Positions 19,060 through 28,789 of a stretch of 64,000 bases of DNA are shown piece after piece. The first letter of the stretch is position 1, and each line of letters begins with the position of its first letter. The notes beneath the pieces are model-generated. The model was not told the origin of the DNA and ran no database searches. It was given only the letters and a program-made list of their open reading frames with translations. This DNA comes from Microbacterium sulfonylureivorans. Its GTDB lineage: Bacteria > Actinomycetota > Actinomycetes > Actinomycetales > Microbacteriaceae. The DNA is taken from assembly GCF_003999995.1 (NCBI RefSeq), contig NZ_RJAD01000003.1, positions 1 to 64,000 on the forward strand, given 5' to 3'. The position numbers and the translations under genes were made by a program.

Positions 19060-21960
19060 CTAGGCGAACGCCTCGATCGGCGGGCAGGCGCACACCAGGT
19101 TGCGGTCGCCGTAAGCCTGGTCGATGCGGCGCACCGGCGGCCAGTACTTCGTGCGCACGAGGGCGTGCACGGGGTACACGGCGGTCTCGCGCGAGTACGG
19201 GTGGTTCCACTCGCCCACGACGACCGACTCGGCCGTATGCGGGGCGTTGGCGAGCGGATTGTCCCCCGCCGGCCACTCCCCCGCCGCCACCGCGTCGGCC
19301 TCGGCCTTGATCGCGATCATGGCCTCGATGAAGCGCTCGATCTCGCCGAGGTCCTCCGATTCGGTCGGCTCGACCATGAGCGTGCCGGCGACGGGGAACG
19401 ACATCGTCGGCGCATGGAAGCCGTAGTCGATGAGGCGCTTGGCCACGTCGTCGACGGTCACGCCCGTCGCCTCGCGCAGCGGACGGAGATCGAGGATGCA
19501 CTCGTGGGCCACGAGGCCGCCGTCCCCGGTGTAGAGCACGGGGTAGTGGTCGCGCAGGCGCACGGCGATGTAGTTCGCCGCGAGGACGGCGGCGGCCGTG
19601 GCATCTCGCAGCCCCTGCGCGCCCATCATGCGGACGTACGCCCACGAGATCGGCAGGATGCCCGCGGAGCCGTGCGGAGCGGCCGAGATCGCGCCGCCCT
19701 CGAAGACACCGCCCGCGTGGTCGGCGCGCTGCGCGAGCGGATGCCCGGGCAGATACGGTGCCAGGTGCGCCTTGGCCGCCACCGGCCCGACGCCGGGCCC
19801 GCCGCCGCCGTGCGGGATCGCGAACGTCTTGTGCAGGTTCAGGTGCGAGACGTCGCCGCCGAGGTCGCCGAAGCGCGCATAGCCGAGGAGGGCGTTGAGG
19901 TTGGCGCCGTCGACGTACACCTGGCCGCCCGCGTCGTGGACCGCCTGGGTGATGTCGAGCACGTCGTGCTCGTACACCCCGTGCGTCGACGGGTAGGTGA
20001 TCATGAGCGCCGCGAGCTGATCGGCGTGCGCCTCGATCTTGGCGCGGAGATCGTCGAGGTCGACGTTGCCGGCCTCGTCGCACGCGACGACGACGACCTT
20101 CATCCCGGCGAGCACCGCCGAGGCCGCGTTCGTGCCGTGCGCCGACGACGGGATGAGGCACACGGTGCGTTCGACATCGCCGTTCGCGCGGTGGTAGCCG
20201 CGGATCGCCATGAGCCCGGCGAGCTCGCCCTGCGAGCCGGCGTTGGGCTGAAGCGAGACGGCGTCGTACCCGGTGACCTCGGCGAGCCAGACCTCGAGCT
20301 GCTCGATCATCGCGAGGTAGCCGTGGACGTCGGCCTCGGGCGCGAACGGGTGCACGCGCGAGAACTCCGGCCACGACACGGCCGCCATCTCGGTGGCCGC
20401 ATTGAGCTTCATCGTGCAGGATCCGAGCGGGATCATCCCGCGGTCGAGCGCGTAGTCGCGGTCGCTCAGCTGCTTGAGGTAGCGCATCATCGCCGTCTCG
20501 GACCGGTGCGTGTTGAACACCGGATGCGTGAGGAACTCCTCGACGCGGCCGAGCGACTCCGGCACGCCGGCGAGAGGCCGGGCCTGCGCGAACGGGATGT
20601 CGCGCACGTCGTGCTCGTCGGCGTCCGGCAGGCCGAACGCCCACGCGACGGCGGCGAGGTCGTCGGCGGTCGTCGTCTCGTCGACCGAGACGCCGACGGT
20701 GGCATCGTCCACGCGGAAGAGCTGGTAGCCCTTCGACCGGGCGCGGTCGATCACACGGGCCGACGGGCCGGGCGTGTGGACGCGGATCGTGTCGAAGAAC
20801 GAGTCCGACACGAGGTGCAGGTCGTACTCGCGGAGGCGCTCGGCGAGCGCCTCCGCCTTGCGCGCGACGTCGGCCGCGATCGCCTTCAGCCCCTGCGGGC
20901 CGTGGTACACCGCGTACATCGACGCCATGACGGCCAGCAGCACCTGCGAGGTGCAGATGTTCGAGGTGGCCTTCTCCCGGCGGATGTGCTGCTCGCGGGT
21001 CTGCAGGGCGAGGCGATAGGCCGGGTGGCCCGCAGCGTCCTGAGACACGCCGACGAGGCGTCCTGGCAGCTGGCGCTCGAGGCCCGCGCGCACGGCCATG
21101 TAGCCGGCGTGCGGACCGCCGAAGCCGAGCGGCACGCCGAAGCGCTGCGTCGTGCCGACGGCGACGTCGGCGCCGAGCGAGCCCGGCGAGCGCAGCAGCG
21201 TCAGCGCGAGCAGATCGGCCGCGACGACCACCAGCCCGCCCTGCGCGTGTACGGCCGCGATGACCTCGGACGGGTCCCATACGCGGCCGGACGCGCCGGG
21301 GTACTGCACGAAGGCCCCGAACACGTCGATGTCGGCGGGGGGCGGCGACGCGTCGTACGGGGTGTAGTGCAGCTCGATCCCCACGGCCTCGGCCCGGTGC
21401 TCGAGGAGCGCCTTGGTCTGCGGCAGGGTGTCGGCGTCGACCAGGAACACGTTGGACGCCGACTTCGAGGCGCGCCGCGCGACGAGCATGCCCTCGACGA
21501 CCGCCGTCGACTCGTCGAGCATCGACGCGTTGGCGGTCTCGAGCCCGGTGAGGTCGGTCACCATCGTCTGGAAGTTGATGAGCGCCTCGAGTCGCCCCTG
21601 CGAGATCTCGGGCTGGTACGGCGTGTAGGCGGTGTACCAGGAGGGGTTCTCGAGCACGTTCCGCGAGATCACCGACGGGGTGAAGGTGTCGTAGTACCCG
21701 AGCCCGATCATCGGGCGCGCGACGCGGTTCTGCGACGCGAGCGTCCGCAGTTCGGCGAGCGCCTCGGCCTCCGTCGCGGCGGGCGGGATGTCGCTCGTCT
21801 CGCGGGGCGCGACGTGGATGGATGCCGGCACCGCACGCTGCACGAGCGCGTCGACGGTGTCGTAGCCCAGGGCGTCGAGCATGATGCGCTGGGCCGCGGC
21901 ATCCGTTCCGATGTGGCGTGCCGCGAACCCCTCGAGAGCCTCCGGGACCGTGGCCGTCAT
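19060..21960 (-). CDS. gcvP: Glycine dehydrogenase (decarboxylating), P-protein
   Basis: PLP enzyme of the glycine cleavage system: decarboxylates glycine and passes the aminomethyl group to the lipoyl arm of GcvH. The 966 residues match the single-chain P-protein. The PLP lysine lies in [20 protein letters not shown] near residue 710; FAARHIGTD at the N terminus and [10 protein letters not shown] near residue 150 are also conserved. ATG 21960 overlaps the gcvH stop as ATGA, so translation is coupled. Last gene of the gcvT-gcvH-gcvP operon under the glycine riboswitch. Confidence 0.96.
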   Translation of the reverse strand: MTATVPEALEGFAARHIGTDAAAQRIMLDALGYDTVDALVQRAVPASIHVAPRETSDIPPAATEAEALAELRTLASQNRVARPMIGLGYYDTFTPSVISRNVLENPSWYTAYTPYQPEISQGRLEALINFQTMVTDLTGLETANASMLDESTAVVEGMLVARRASKSASNVFLVDADTLPQTKALLEHRAEAVGIELHYTPYDASPPPADIDVFGAFVQYPGASGRVWDPSEVIAAVHAQGGLVVVAADLLALTLLRSPGSLGADVAVGTTQRFGVPLGFGGPHAGYMAVRAGLERQLPGRLVGVSQDAAGHPAYRLALQTREQHIRREKATSNICTSQVLLAVMASMYAVYHGPQGLKAIAADVARKAEALAERLREYDLHLVSDSFFDTIRVHTPGPSARVIDRARSKGYQLFRVDDATVGVSVDETTTADDLAAVAWAFGLPDADEHDVRDIPFAQARPLAGVPESLGRVEEFLTHPVFNTHRSETAMMRYLKQLSDRDYALDRGMIPLGSCTMKLNAATEMAAVSWPEFSRVHPFAPEADVHGYLAMIEQLEVWLAEVTGYDAVSLQPNAGSQGELAGLMAIRGYHRANGDVERTVCLIPSSAHGTNAASAVLAGMKVVVVACDEAGNVDLDDLRAKIEAHADQLAALMITYPSTHGVYEHDVLDITQAVHDAGGQVYVDGANLNALLGYARFGDLGGDVSHLNLHKTFAIPHGGGGPGVGPVAAKAHLAPYLPGHPLAQRADHAGGVFEGGAISAAPHGSAGILPISWAYVRMMGAQGLRDATAAAVLAANYIAVRLRDHYPVLYTGDGGLVAHECILDLRPLREATGVTVDDVAKRLIDYGFHAPTMSFPVAGTLMVEPTESEDLGEIERFIEAMIAIKAEADAVAAGEWPAGDNPLANAPHTAESVVVGEWNHPYSRETAVYPVHALVRTKYWPPVRRIDQAYGDRNLVCACPPIEAFA

Positions 21961-22340
21961 TCGTCGCCGCCCGTGAGCGCGACGTACGCGTCGCGGTCGA
22001 GGAGGTCGGCGACGGCGGCCGCGTCGACCTTGAGCTTGATGAGCCAGCCCTCGCCGAACGGGTCGGAGTTGACCAGCGACGGGTCGTCGACGACGGCGTC
22101 GTTCACCGCGACGACGTCGCCGGTGAGCGGAGCGTAGAGCTCGCCGACCGACTTCGTCGACTCGATCTCGCCGCACACGTCGCCGGCGGAGACGCCGGAG
22201 TCGACCGCGGGGAGCTCGACGAAGACGACGTCGCCGAGCTTGTCGGCGGCGTAATCGGTGATGCCCACGGTGGCGACGTCGCCGTCCAGGGCGATCCACT
22301 CGTGCTCGGCGGTGTACTTGAGGCTGTTCAGGTCGGTCAC
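21957..22340 (-). CDS. gcvH: Glycine cleavage system H protein
   Basis: Lipoylated shuttle of the glycine cleavage system. In 127 residues the lipoyl-lysine loop is [20 protein letters not shown], with the modified lysine near residue 64. GTG at 22340 is the start, with GGAGGAACAA just before it, giving [15 protein letters not shown]. It lies 28 bp after gcvT and overlaps gcvP by 4 bp. Confidence 0.96.
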   Translation of the reverse strand: MTDLNSLKYTAEHEWIALDGDVATVGITDYAADKLGDVVFVELPAVDSGVSAGDVCGEIESTKSVGELYAPLTGDVVAVNDAVVDDPSLVNSDPFGEGWLIKLKVDAAAVADLLDRDAYVALTGGDE

Positions 22341-22368
22341 TTGTTCCTCCGGTGGATGCTCGCGTCGG

Positions 22369-23493
22369 TCACTGGGCTCGACGATAGAAGGGCAGGGCGG
22401 TCACGGTCGCGGGGATGCGGGTCCCCCGGACGTCGATGAAGAGCTCGGTGCCGGGCTCGGTGAGAGTCGGCGAGACGAAGGCCATGGCGATCGGATGCCC
22501 GAGCGTCGGGCTCAGCGCGCCGCTCGTGACCTCGCCCACGGTGTCGTCGCCGTGGAGCACGGCGTAGCCCGCCCGCCCGGCGCGCTTGCCGTCGGACACG
22601 AGTCCGACGAGCACCGGCGCGTCGGACGCGACGACAGCCGAGAGCCCGGCACGGCCGACGAAGTCGTCCTTGTCTGCGGCGACGACGCGCGACAGCCCGG
22701 CCTGCGCGGGGACGATGTCGAGCGAGAGCTCATGGCCGTAGAGGGGCATGCCCGCTTCGAGGCGGAGCGTGTCACGTGCGGCGAGGCCCGCGGGCACGAG
22801 GCCGTGCGGCTCGCCCGCGGCGAGGAGGGCGTCCCACAGGGCCGGAGCCGACGTCGCGCGGATGTACAGCTCGAACCCGTCCTCGCCGGTGTAGCCGGTG
22901 CGTCCGATGTGCATCGGCACGGCCTCTTCGCCCGGCGCCGTGAACTCGGCGTGCGTCATGCGGTAGTACTTCAGCTCGCCGAAGGGGGAACGGACGCCGG
23001 AGATGCCCGCGGTCGACTCGACGATCGCCTGCGACGCCGGACCCTGCACCGCGATCAGCGCGATGTGATCGGTCGCGTCATCGACCTCGACGTCGAAGGA
23101 GACCGAGCGTTCGGCGAAGGCCTCGGCCACGGCATCCCGGTTCCCGGCGTTCGCGACGACCATCAGCCGCTCCGCGTTGTGACGGTAGACGATCACGTCG
23201 TCGACGATGCCGCCGTCCGCGTCGAGCACGAGGCTGTACTTCGCCTGGTCGTCGACGAGGGTCGACAGTCGCCCGGCGAGCGCATAGTCGAGGAAGGCTC
23301 CGGCCTCGGGCCCCTCGATGAGGAACTCCGCCATGTGGGAGATGTCGAAGAGCCCGGCCGCCGTGCGCACCGCGTGGTGCTCGGCCAGATCCGAGGTGTA
23401 GCGGACGGGCATCGACCAGCCGCCGAAGTCGGTGAAGGATGCGCCCAGGGCGGCGTGGCGGTCGTGCAGCGGAGTCGTGCGGGGGTCGGTCAT
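22369..23493 (-). CDS. gcvT: Glycine cleavage system aminomethyltransferase (T protein)
   Basis: Takes the aminomethyl intermediate from GcvH and makes ammonia and 5,10-methylene-tetrahydrofolate. 374 residues. The N-terminal folate-binding part holds [20 protein letters not shown] and FDISHMAEF (its Asp is the catalytic type); [13 protein letters not shown] lies near residue 195. ATG at 23493 has GGGAG 6 nt upstream; a longer frame would run back into the riboswitch. First gene of gcvTHP. Confidence 0.95.
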   Translation of the reverse strand: MTDPRTTPLHDRHAALGASFTDFGGWSMPVRYTSDLAEHHAVRTAAGLFDISHMAEFLIEGPEAGAFLDYALAGRLSTLVDDQAKYSLVLDADGGIVDDVIVYRHNAERLMVVANAGNRDAVAEAFAERSVSFDVEVDDATDHIALIAVQGPASQAIVESTAGISGVRSPFGELKYYRMTHAEFTAPGEEAVPMHIGRTGYTGEDGFELYIRATSAPALWDALLAAGEPHGLVPAGLAARDTLRLEAGMPLYGHELSLDIVPAQAGLSRVVAADKDDFVGRAGLSAVVASDAPVLVGLVSDGKRAGRAGYAVLHGDDTVGEVTSGALSPTLGHPIAMAFVSPTLTEPGTELFIDVRGTRIPATVTALPFYRRAQ

Positions 23494-23542
23494 GAGTTCT
23501 CCCGTTTCGCGATCGGGCGGACGCCGGACGGCGCCGTGGAAC

Positions 23543-23750
23543 TCCCCCTCTGTCATGGGCCTGAGAGCTTCGTCGCGGCATCCGTCCGAGTGGAGCGGAT
23601 GCTGCGGCTTTCACCTTCGGCGGGTTGCGGGCAGGCGCCCGCAGCCACTTTCCAGAGTCGGCCTCACCCGAACGGTACGCGTACCTGAGAGATTGGCGGG
23701 GAGGCTTGCTCCTTCGGTGCTCGGCATGACTGCTGCCGAGGCTCTCCCGC
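23543..23750 (-). promoter_or_regulatory. Tandem glycine riboswitch upstream of gcvT
   Basis: Two glycine aptamers in series on the minus strand. The first (23682-23750) begins GCGGGAGAGCC, contains CCGAAGGAGCAA and ends AATCTCTCAGGTA. The second (about 23543-23660) begins GACTCTGGAAAGTGG, contains GCCGAAGGTGAAAGCC and ends AGCTCTCAGGCCCATGACAG. These are the hallmark gcvT-element sequences. The short linker between them and the absence of a strong terminator before gcvT (about 50 nt away) suggest control at translation or through Rho. Glycine binding would raise gcvTHP expression. Confidence 0.95.
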
Positions 23751-23782
23751 CCGGGTCGTGGGCCGTATTGACTTGCCGTGCC

Positions 23783-23788
23783 AGCATA
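23783..23788 (-). promoter_or_regulatory. Candidate -10 box (TATGCT) for the gcvTHP leader
   Basis: TATGCT on the minus strand would start transcription about 25 nt before the first glycine aptamer. A possible -35, CTGACC, is only 14 nt upstream, shorter than usual, so the call is tentative. Confidence 0.35.
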
Positions 23789-23803
23789 CCCGGCGCGCGG
23801 CGG

Positions 23804-24973
23804 TCAGCCGGTGCAGCGTCCCGACGACACGGCATCGGTCCGTTCGACCGCCTCCGCCGCCACGGGCGTCAGCTCGGCCATCGTCATCGCGTAGCCGCGC
23901 TCGGGGTCGTCCTCGGCGCGGGCGAAGACCACTCCGGCCACCGCTCCCGCCTCCGTCAGCAGCGGGCCCCCCGAATTGCCGGGGCGGACCGCGGCCTGGA
24001 GCGAGTAGATCTCGCGCGGCGCCGCCGACTCGTCGTAGATGTCGGGCACCGGCGCGGTTCCCGTGGACTGCACGCCCGCCGAGACCATCGTGAACGGTCC
24101 GCCGTGCGGGTAGCCCAGCACGACCGCCGGCGACCCGGCTTCGAGTGTCGGCGCGAACGGCAGCGCGGCGACGCCCAGGTCGTCGACCGCGATCACGGCG
24201 AGGTCGTCGACCGGATCGAAGTAGACGATGCGCCCCTCCCGCGCCGGCACGCCCGGCAGCTCCACGACGGGCTGCTCCACGCCCGCGACCACGTGCGCGT
24301 TCGTCACCACGCGGTCGGGGGCGATGACGAATCCGCTGCCGGTGGAGCTGCGGCCGCAGGAGTACGCGGTGCCCGACACCCGGGCGACGGATGCCGCGGC
24401 CCGCGTCAGGGCGGGGTCATCCAGGTCGACGGGCTGGATGGTCACGGGCCCTGACTCGAGCAGGTCGCCGAGCGCCGGCAGTCCCTCGTCGAGCACGAAC
24501 CCCCGCAGCTCGGAGAGCGCGGCGGTGACCGGGGCCGGCATCACGCGGTCGATCGTGCGCAGCACCGTCGAGGACGACAGCGCCGAAGACACGACGGGCA
24601 TCCCGGTCGCGGCGAGGCTCGCGCCGGCGAGCGAGATCGCCACGGCGGCCACGACGACCCCGGCGACGCCGCCGAGGATGCGGTCGAAGACGCGCAGCGG
24701 CGTGCGGTCGACGCCGCGCCGCAGGGCGGAGCCGACGACGGCCCCGAGGGTCGCTCCCCCGACGACCAGCACCGCGGTGGCGACCAGGACGACCGCAGGA
24801 CGCCACTGCTGCCACGGCCAGGCGTCGTTGATCAGAGGCACGAGCCAGTACGCCGCGAAGCCTCCCACGGCGAGACCGAGCAGCAGGCCGACGCTGCCTG
24901 TGAGGCCTCGACCGATTCCGACGACGAGCCCCAGGACGAGAAGCACGACGAGGACGATGTCGACCAGGGACAT
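23804..24973 (-). CDS. MarP-like membrane serine protease (colicin V production domain plus trypsin-like domain)
   Basis: An acid/oxidative stress protease of the MarP type, anchored in the membrane with the protease outside. In 389 residues the first about 150 form four membrane helices with CvpA homology. The trypsin-like domain follows with His in VVTNAHVVAG, Asp in FDPVDDLAVIAV and Ser in RPGNSGGPLL. Cysteines in AYSCGRSSTG and at the extreme C terminus (GRCTG) match the MarP disulphide that controls activation. AGGAGG precedes the ATG by 5 nt. It lies divergent from nrtR. Confidence 0.92.
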   Translation of the reverse strand: MSLVDIVLVVLLVLGLVVGIGRGLTGSVGLLLGLAVGGFAAYWLVPLINDAWPWQQWRPAVVLVATAVLVVGGATLGAVVGSALRRGVDRTPLRVFDRILGGVAGVVVAAVAISLAGASLAATGMPVVSSALSSSTVLRTIDRVMPAPVTAALSELRGFVLDEGLPALGDLLESGPVTIQPVDLDDPALTRAAASVARVSGTAYSCGRSSTGSGFVIAPDRVVTNAHVVAGVEQPVVELPGVPAREGRIVYFDPVDDLAVIAVDDLGVAALPFAPTLEAGSPAVVLGYPHGGPFTMVSAGVQSTGTAPVPDIYDESAAPREIYSLQAAVRPGNSGGPLLTEAGAVAGVVFARAEDDPERGYAMTMAELTPVAAEAVERTDAVSSGRCTG

Positions 24974-25055
24974 TCATCCTCCTGCGTGAAGTCGGGGCTC
25001 GGGCGGAGCGCCAGCGTACGCATCGAAGCTGTGTGACGGCCGCCATTTGCCCTTC

Positions 25056-25070
25056 GTGTCAGCATGACAC
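25056..25070. promoter_or_regulatory. Candidate NrtR operator (GTGTCA-GCA-TGACAC)
   Basis: A perfect 6-bp inverted repeat with a 3-nt centre, directly upstream of the -10 box TAAGAT of nrtR and 25 bp before its start. Its position would block RNA polymerase. Autoregulation together with nad genes is the known habit of NrtR. A second small inverted repeat, GTCATGATGAC, spans the start codon at 25092-25102. Confidence 0.65.
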
Positions 25071-25076
25071 TAAGAT
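25071..25076 (+). promoter_or_regulatory. -10 box (TAAGAT) of the nrtR-nadABC operon
   Basis: TAAGAT adjoins the palindromic operator and lies 18 nt before the nrtR ATG. TTTGCC about 20 nt upstream is a weak -35 candidate, so the operator would sit in the spacer. Confidence 0.5.
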
Positions 25077-25094
25077 GGTGGCGGAGTAAAAGTC

Positions 25095-25811
25095 ATGATG
25101 ACACGAACCAGCACCCTCAGCCCCGCGCCCGCCACCGGCGTCGACGCGACGCGCGTCGCCGTGTCGACGGTGATCTTCACGCTGCGACGCGTCCCCGGAT
25201 CGGACGCGGCGAGCGTCGTACTGCCGCTCGTGCGCCGCACGCGCGATCCGCACGAGGGTCTGTGGGCGCTCCCGGGAGGCTGGCTCGACGTGACGGAGGG
25301 GCTGGATGCCGCGGCATCCCGCACCCTCGGAGAGACGACCGGGCTGGCACCGAGCTATCTCGAGCAGCTCTACGCGTTCGGAGCCGTCGACCGCTCTCCC
25401 AGCCGGGTCGTGTCGATCGTCTACTGGGCGCTGATCCGCCCGGACGAGATCCCCGACGAGACCGTGGAGAACGTCTCCTGGTTCGACGCCGCCTCGCTCC
25501 CCCGCCTCGCGTTCGACCACAACCACATCGTCGACTACGCCCTCTGGCGCCTGCGCAACAAGGTCGGCTACAGCCGCATCGCGCACGGCCTCCTCGCGGA
25601 CGAGTTCACGCTCGCCGAACTGCGCGAGGTGTACGAGTCGATCCTCGGCCGTCGTCTCGACCCCGCCAACTTCCGTCGCCAGGTCGAGAACGCCGGCACC
25701 CTCATCCCGACCGACCGCTTCCGCACCGGCAGCCACAGACCCGCGCGGCTGTACCGCTACAACCAGGACGTCGAGCTGTCCGATCGCGGCCCGCTCGACA
25801 CCCGCCACTGA
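25095..25811 (+). CDS. nrtR: NrtR-type Nudix transcriptional regulator of NAD synthesis
   Basis: Senses ADP-ribose or a related NAD metabolite and represses the nad operon. In 238 residues the Nudix domain covers about 18-150 and a winged-helix DNA-binding domain about 155-225 (ADEFTLAELREVYESILGR). The Nudix box is degenerate: Gly62, Glu68 and Arg76 are in place, but the Glu expected at 77 and one expected at 81 are Thr. The domain therefore probably binds but does not hydrolyse its ligand. It is the first gene of an operon with nadA 6 bp downstream. The operator overlapping its promoter implies autorepression. Confidence 0.88.
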   Translation: MMTRTSTLSPAPATGVDATRVAVSTVIFTLRRVPGSDAASVVLPLVRRTRDPHEGLWALPGGWLDVTEGLDAAASRTLGETTGLAPSYLEQLYAFGAVDRSPSRVVSIVYWALIRPDEIPDETVENVSWFDAASLPRLAFDHNHIVDYALWRLRNKVGYSRIAHGLLADEFTLAELREVYESILGRRLDPANFRRQVENAGTLIPTDRFRTGSHRPARLYRYNQDVELSDRGPLDTRH

Positions 25812-25817
25812 GAGAGC

Positions 25818-27191
25818 ATGCGCATGTCCGCCGTCAACATCACCCTTCAGCCCCGCCCCGAGGCCGACGCATCGGTCGACCACGCGATCCAGGCGATCGT
25901 GGCCGGCGCGTCCACCGCCGAGACGTGCAACACCGATCTCGCGTCGGGCCCGTGGGACTTCGACGTCCGACCCGGCTACGGCCCGGGATCGTCGATGGGC
26001 GACGTCATCCCGACGGGCTCGCCCCGTCAGGGCGAGCTCCCCCGCGAGTACCGCGAGGCGTCCGAGGACGAGCTCGACGCGCGCATCCGCGCGGCGAAGA
26101 AGACCCTCGGCGATCGCGTGGTCGTCCTCGGCCACTTCTACCAGCGCGAAGAGGTCGTCGAGCACGCCGACTACGTGGGCGACTCGTTCCAGCTCGCGAA
26201 CGCGGCGAAGGCGCACCCCGAGGCCGAGGCGATCGTCTTCTGCGGCGTGCACTTCATGGCCGAGACCGCGGATCTGCTGTCGCAGCCCGAGCAGGCCGTG
26301 ATCCTGCCCAACCTCGCCGCCGGCTGCTCGATGGCCGACATGGCCGACATCGACCAGGTCGAGGAGTGCTGGGAGCAGCTGGCCGACGTCTACGGCGACA
26401 TGGACGCCGTCGACGCCGACGGGCGCGTGCCCGTGATCCCGGTGACGTACATGAACTCGTCGGCCGCGATCAAGGGCTTCGTCGGCCGTCACGGCGGCAT
26501 CGTGTGCACGTCGTCGAACGCCCGCACCGTCCTCGAGTGGGCGTTCGAGCGCGGCCGCCGCGTGCTGTTCTTCCCCGACCAGCACCTCGGCCGCAACACG
26601 GCCAAGGCGATGGGCGTGCCGCTCGAGCAGATGCCGATGTGGAACCCGCGCAAGCCCCTCGGTGGCAGTGACGCCGAGGTCCTCGCCGATGCCCGCGTCA
26701 TCCTCTGGCACGGCTTCTGCTCCGTCCATCGCCGCTTCAGCGTCGACCAGATCGAGAAGGCCCGCGCCGAGCACCCCGGCGTGCGCGTGATCGTGCATCC
26801 GGAGTGCCCGATGGAGGTCGTCGACGCCGCCGACGAGTCCGGGTCGACCGACTACATCCGCAGGGCGATCGAGGCCGCGACCGAGCCGACGACGTTCGCG
26901 ATCGGCACCGAGGTCAACCTCGTCCAGCGTCTGGCCGCTCAGCACCCGCAGCACGAGATCTTCTGCCTCGACCCCGTGGTGTGCCCGTGCTCGACGATGT
27001 ACCGCATCCACCCCGGCTACCTCGCCTGGGTGCTCGAGGGCCTCGTCGGTACTGACGGAACGCGCGGCGAGGTGCGCAATCGCATCACGGTTCCTCACGA
27101 CGTCGCCGAGCCCGCACGCCTCGCCCTCGAGCGGATGCTCGCCGCGAAGCCTCCCGAGGCACCGGCGTCGGGGTGGGTGAACGCCTCGTGA
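25818..27191 (+). CDS. nadA: Quinolinate synthase
   Basis: A 4Fe-4S enzyme that condenses iminoaspartate with dihydroxyacetone phosphate to quinolinate in de novo NAD synthesis. 457 residues. The three cluster cysteines fit the ones in FCGVHFMAE, IVCTSSNA and PVVCPCSTMYRI; VVLGHFYQREEV and HPECPMEVVD are also conserved. The N-terminal about 70 residues form a long extension seen in actinobacterial NadA. Either ATG (25818 or 25824) could serve; GAGAG precedes the first. It overlaps nadB, and the cluster likely depends on the cysteine desulfurase encoded in the same operon. Confidence 0.95.
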   Translation: MRMSAVNITLQPRPEADASVDHAIQAIVAGASTAETCNTDLASGPWDFDVRPGYGPGSSMGDVIPTGSPRQGELPREYREASEDELDARIRAAKKTLGDRVVVLGHFYQREEVVEHADYVGDSFQLANAAKAHPEAEAIVFCGVHFMAETADLLSQPEQAVILPNLAAGCSMADMADIDQVEECWEQLADVYGDMDAVDADGRVPVIPVTYMNSSAAIKGFVGRHGGIVCTSSNARTVLEWAFERGRRVLFFPDQHLGRNTAKAMGVPLEQMPMWNPRKPLGGSDAEVLADARVILWHGFCSVHRRFSVDQIEKARAEHPGVRVIVHPECPMEVVDAADESGSTDYIRRAIEAATEPTTFAIGTEVNLVQRLAAQHPQHEIFCLDPVVCPCSTMYRIHPGYLAWVLEGLVGTDGTRGEVRNRITVPHDVAEPARLALERMLAAKPPEAPASGWVNAS

Positions 27192-28789
27192 CCGCCACGC
27201 CGGACGCCTCGACCCACGCCGTCGTCGTCGGCAGCGGCATCGCCGGGCTGACCGTCGCCCTCCATGCGCTCGAGCACGGCTGCCGAGTCACGCTCGTGAC
27301 GAAAGACGTGCTGGAGCATGCCAACACCCGCTACGCGCAAGGCGGCATCGCCGGCGTCATGTTCGACGACGACCGCGTCGACGATCACATCCGTGACACG
27401 CTCGTCGCGGGCGCCGGGCTGAGCGACCCCGCGGCGGTGGGCGTTCTCGCCACCGAGGGGCCCGCCCGCATCCGCGAGCTCGTCGACCTCGGCGTCGCCT
27501 TCGACCGCGGTGCCGACGGCGGGTTCGTGAAGGGTCTCGAAGCCGCTCACTCGTACCCTCGCATCCTGCACTCCGGCGGCGACGCCACCGGCACCGCGAT
27601 CGAGAAGGCGCTCGTCGCCCGCCTGCGCGCGAGCCGCGCACGTGTCGTCGAGCACGCGTTCCTGATCGACCTCGTCGTCCAGGGGGGCCGGGTGCGCGGC
27701 GTCGAGCTGCTCGTCGGCGACCGTGCCGCGACGGATGCCTCACCCGCCGTCGCCGGGCGCCGCGAGGTCGTCGCCGCCGACGCGGTCGTGCTGGCCACCG
27801 GCGGCGCCGGCGAGCTCTACGCCCATTCGACGAACCCGGCGGTGGCGACCGGCGACGGCATCGCCGCGGCGCTCCGCGCCGGCGCCGACGTGCGCGACCT
27901 CGAGTTCTTCCAGTTCCACCCCACGGTCCTGGCTGTGGGCGACTCCTTCCTCGTGTCGGAGGCCGTGCGCGGCGAGGGCGCGACCCTCGTCGACGGGCGC
28001 GGCCGCCGGTTCGCGTTCGACGCGCACCCCGACGGGGAACTCGCCCCGCGCGACGTCGTCGCCCGTGCGATCGCGCATCAGATGGACCTGCAGGACGGCC
28101 GACCGGTCTTTCTCGACGCGACCCACCTCCACTCCGGCGATCCGGAGGCGCGGGCCGCGTTCCTCGCGCGCCGCTTCCCCACGATCGACCGCGCCGTCCG
28201 CGAGCGCGGCCTCGACTGGGCGCGCGAGCCGATCCCGGTGACCCCGGCCGCGCATTACCTCATGGGCGGCGTGACGACCGATCTCGTCGGACGCACGACG
28301 CTTCCGGGCCTCTACGCCGTCGGCGAGGTCGCCCGCACGGGGGTGCACGGCGCGAACCGCCTCGCCTCGAACTCGCTGCTCGAGGGGGCGGTGTTCGGCG
28401 CGCGCGCCGGCGACGCGATCGCGACCGACGCGGCATCCGGCGGGTGGCCCGCCCCGAGCGCCTCGTCCTCCGCGCCGGAGACCGACGAGGCGGAGTCCGG
28501 CACCGCGCCCGCCTTCACGCGCGCGGCGCTGCAGGAGCTGCTGTGGGAGTGCGCCGGGCTCGTCCGTGACGAGGCCGGCCTCGGGCACGCGGCATCCGTC
28601 ATCGCCCGCTGGCGCGACGACGCTCGTGCCCCGGTCGCCGAATCCGAGTACGAGAACGAGAACCTCCTCGTCGTCGCCGAGCGGCTCGTCGCCGCCGCCC
28701 GCGCACGACGCGAGTCGGTGGGCGCGCACTTCCGCAGCGACGCGCCCGCCCTGGCCGAGCCGTCCCGACAGGAAGCCGTCGCATGCTGA
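27188..28789 (+). CDS. nadB: L-aspartate oxidase
   Basis: FAD enzyme that oxidises aspartate to iminoaspartate for NadA. In 533 residues the dinucleotide-binding motif is VVVGSGIAGLTVALHAL near residue 14. The succinate dehydrogenase-like segments HANTRYAQGGIAGV, DLEFFQFHPT and GVHGANRLASNSLLEG follow. GTG at 27188 forms a GTGA overlap with the nadA stop and is preferred; a GTG at 27173 would add five residues. It overlaps nadC by 7 bp. A polar Ser/Ala/Glu linker near residue 420 replaces part of the C-terminal helical domain boundary. Confidence 0.94.
   Translation: MTATPDASTHAVVVGSGIAGLTVALHALEHGCRVTLVTKDVLEHANTRYAQGGIAGVMFDDDRVDDHIRDTLVAGAGLSDPAAVGVLATEGPARIRELVDLGVAFDRGADGGFVKGLEAAHSYPRILHSGGDATGTAIEKALVARLRASRARVVEHAFLIDLVVQGGRVRGVELLVGDRAATDASPAVAGRREVVAADAVVLATGGAGELYAHSTNPAVATGDGIAAALRAGADVRDLEFFQFHPTVLAVGDSFLVSEAVRGEGATLVDGRGRRFAFDAHPDGELAPRDVVARAIAHQMDLQDGRPVFLDATHLHSGDPEARAAFLARRFPTIDRAVRERGLDWAREPIPVTPAAHYLMGGVTTDLVGRTTLPGLYAVGEVARTGVHGANRLASNSLLEGAVFGARAGDAIATDAASGGWPAPSASSSAPETDEAESGTAPAFTRAALQELLWECAGLVRDEAGLGHAASVIARWRDDARAPVAESEYENENLLVVAERLVAAARARRESVGAHFRSDAPALAEPSRQEAVAC

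Noticed and set aside
23494..23556. A longer GcvT starting inside the riboswitch
   Set aside because: The extra residues come from aptamer sequence, and the ATG at 23493 has a good ribosome-binding site.
25059..27098. A minus-strand frame of about 680 codons opposite nrtR-nadA
   Set aside because: Antisense of nrtR and nadA with shadow-type composition; no motif is present.
27173..27187. GTG 27173 as the nadB start
   Set aside because: Possible, but GTG 27188 makes the usual 4-bp overlap with nadA, and the extra five residues are not needed for the FAD-binding fold.
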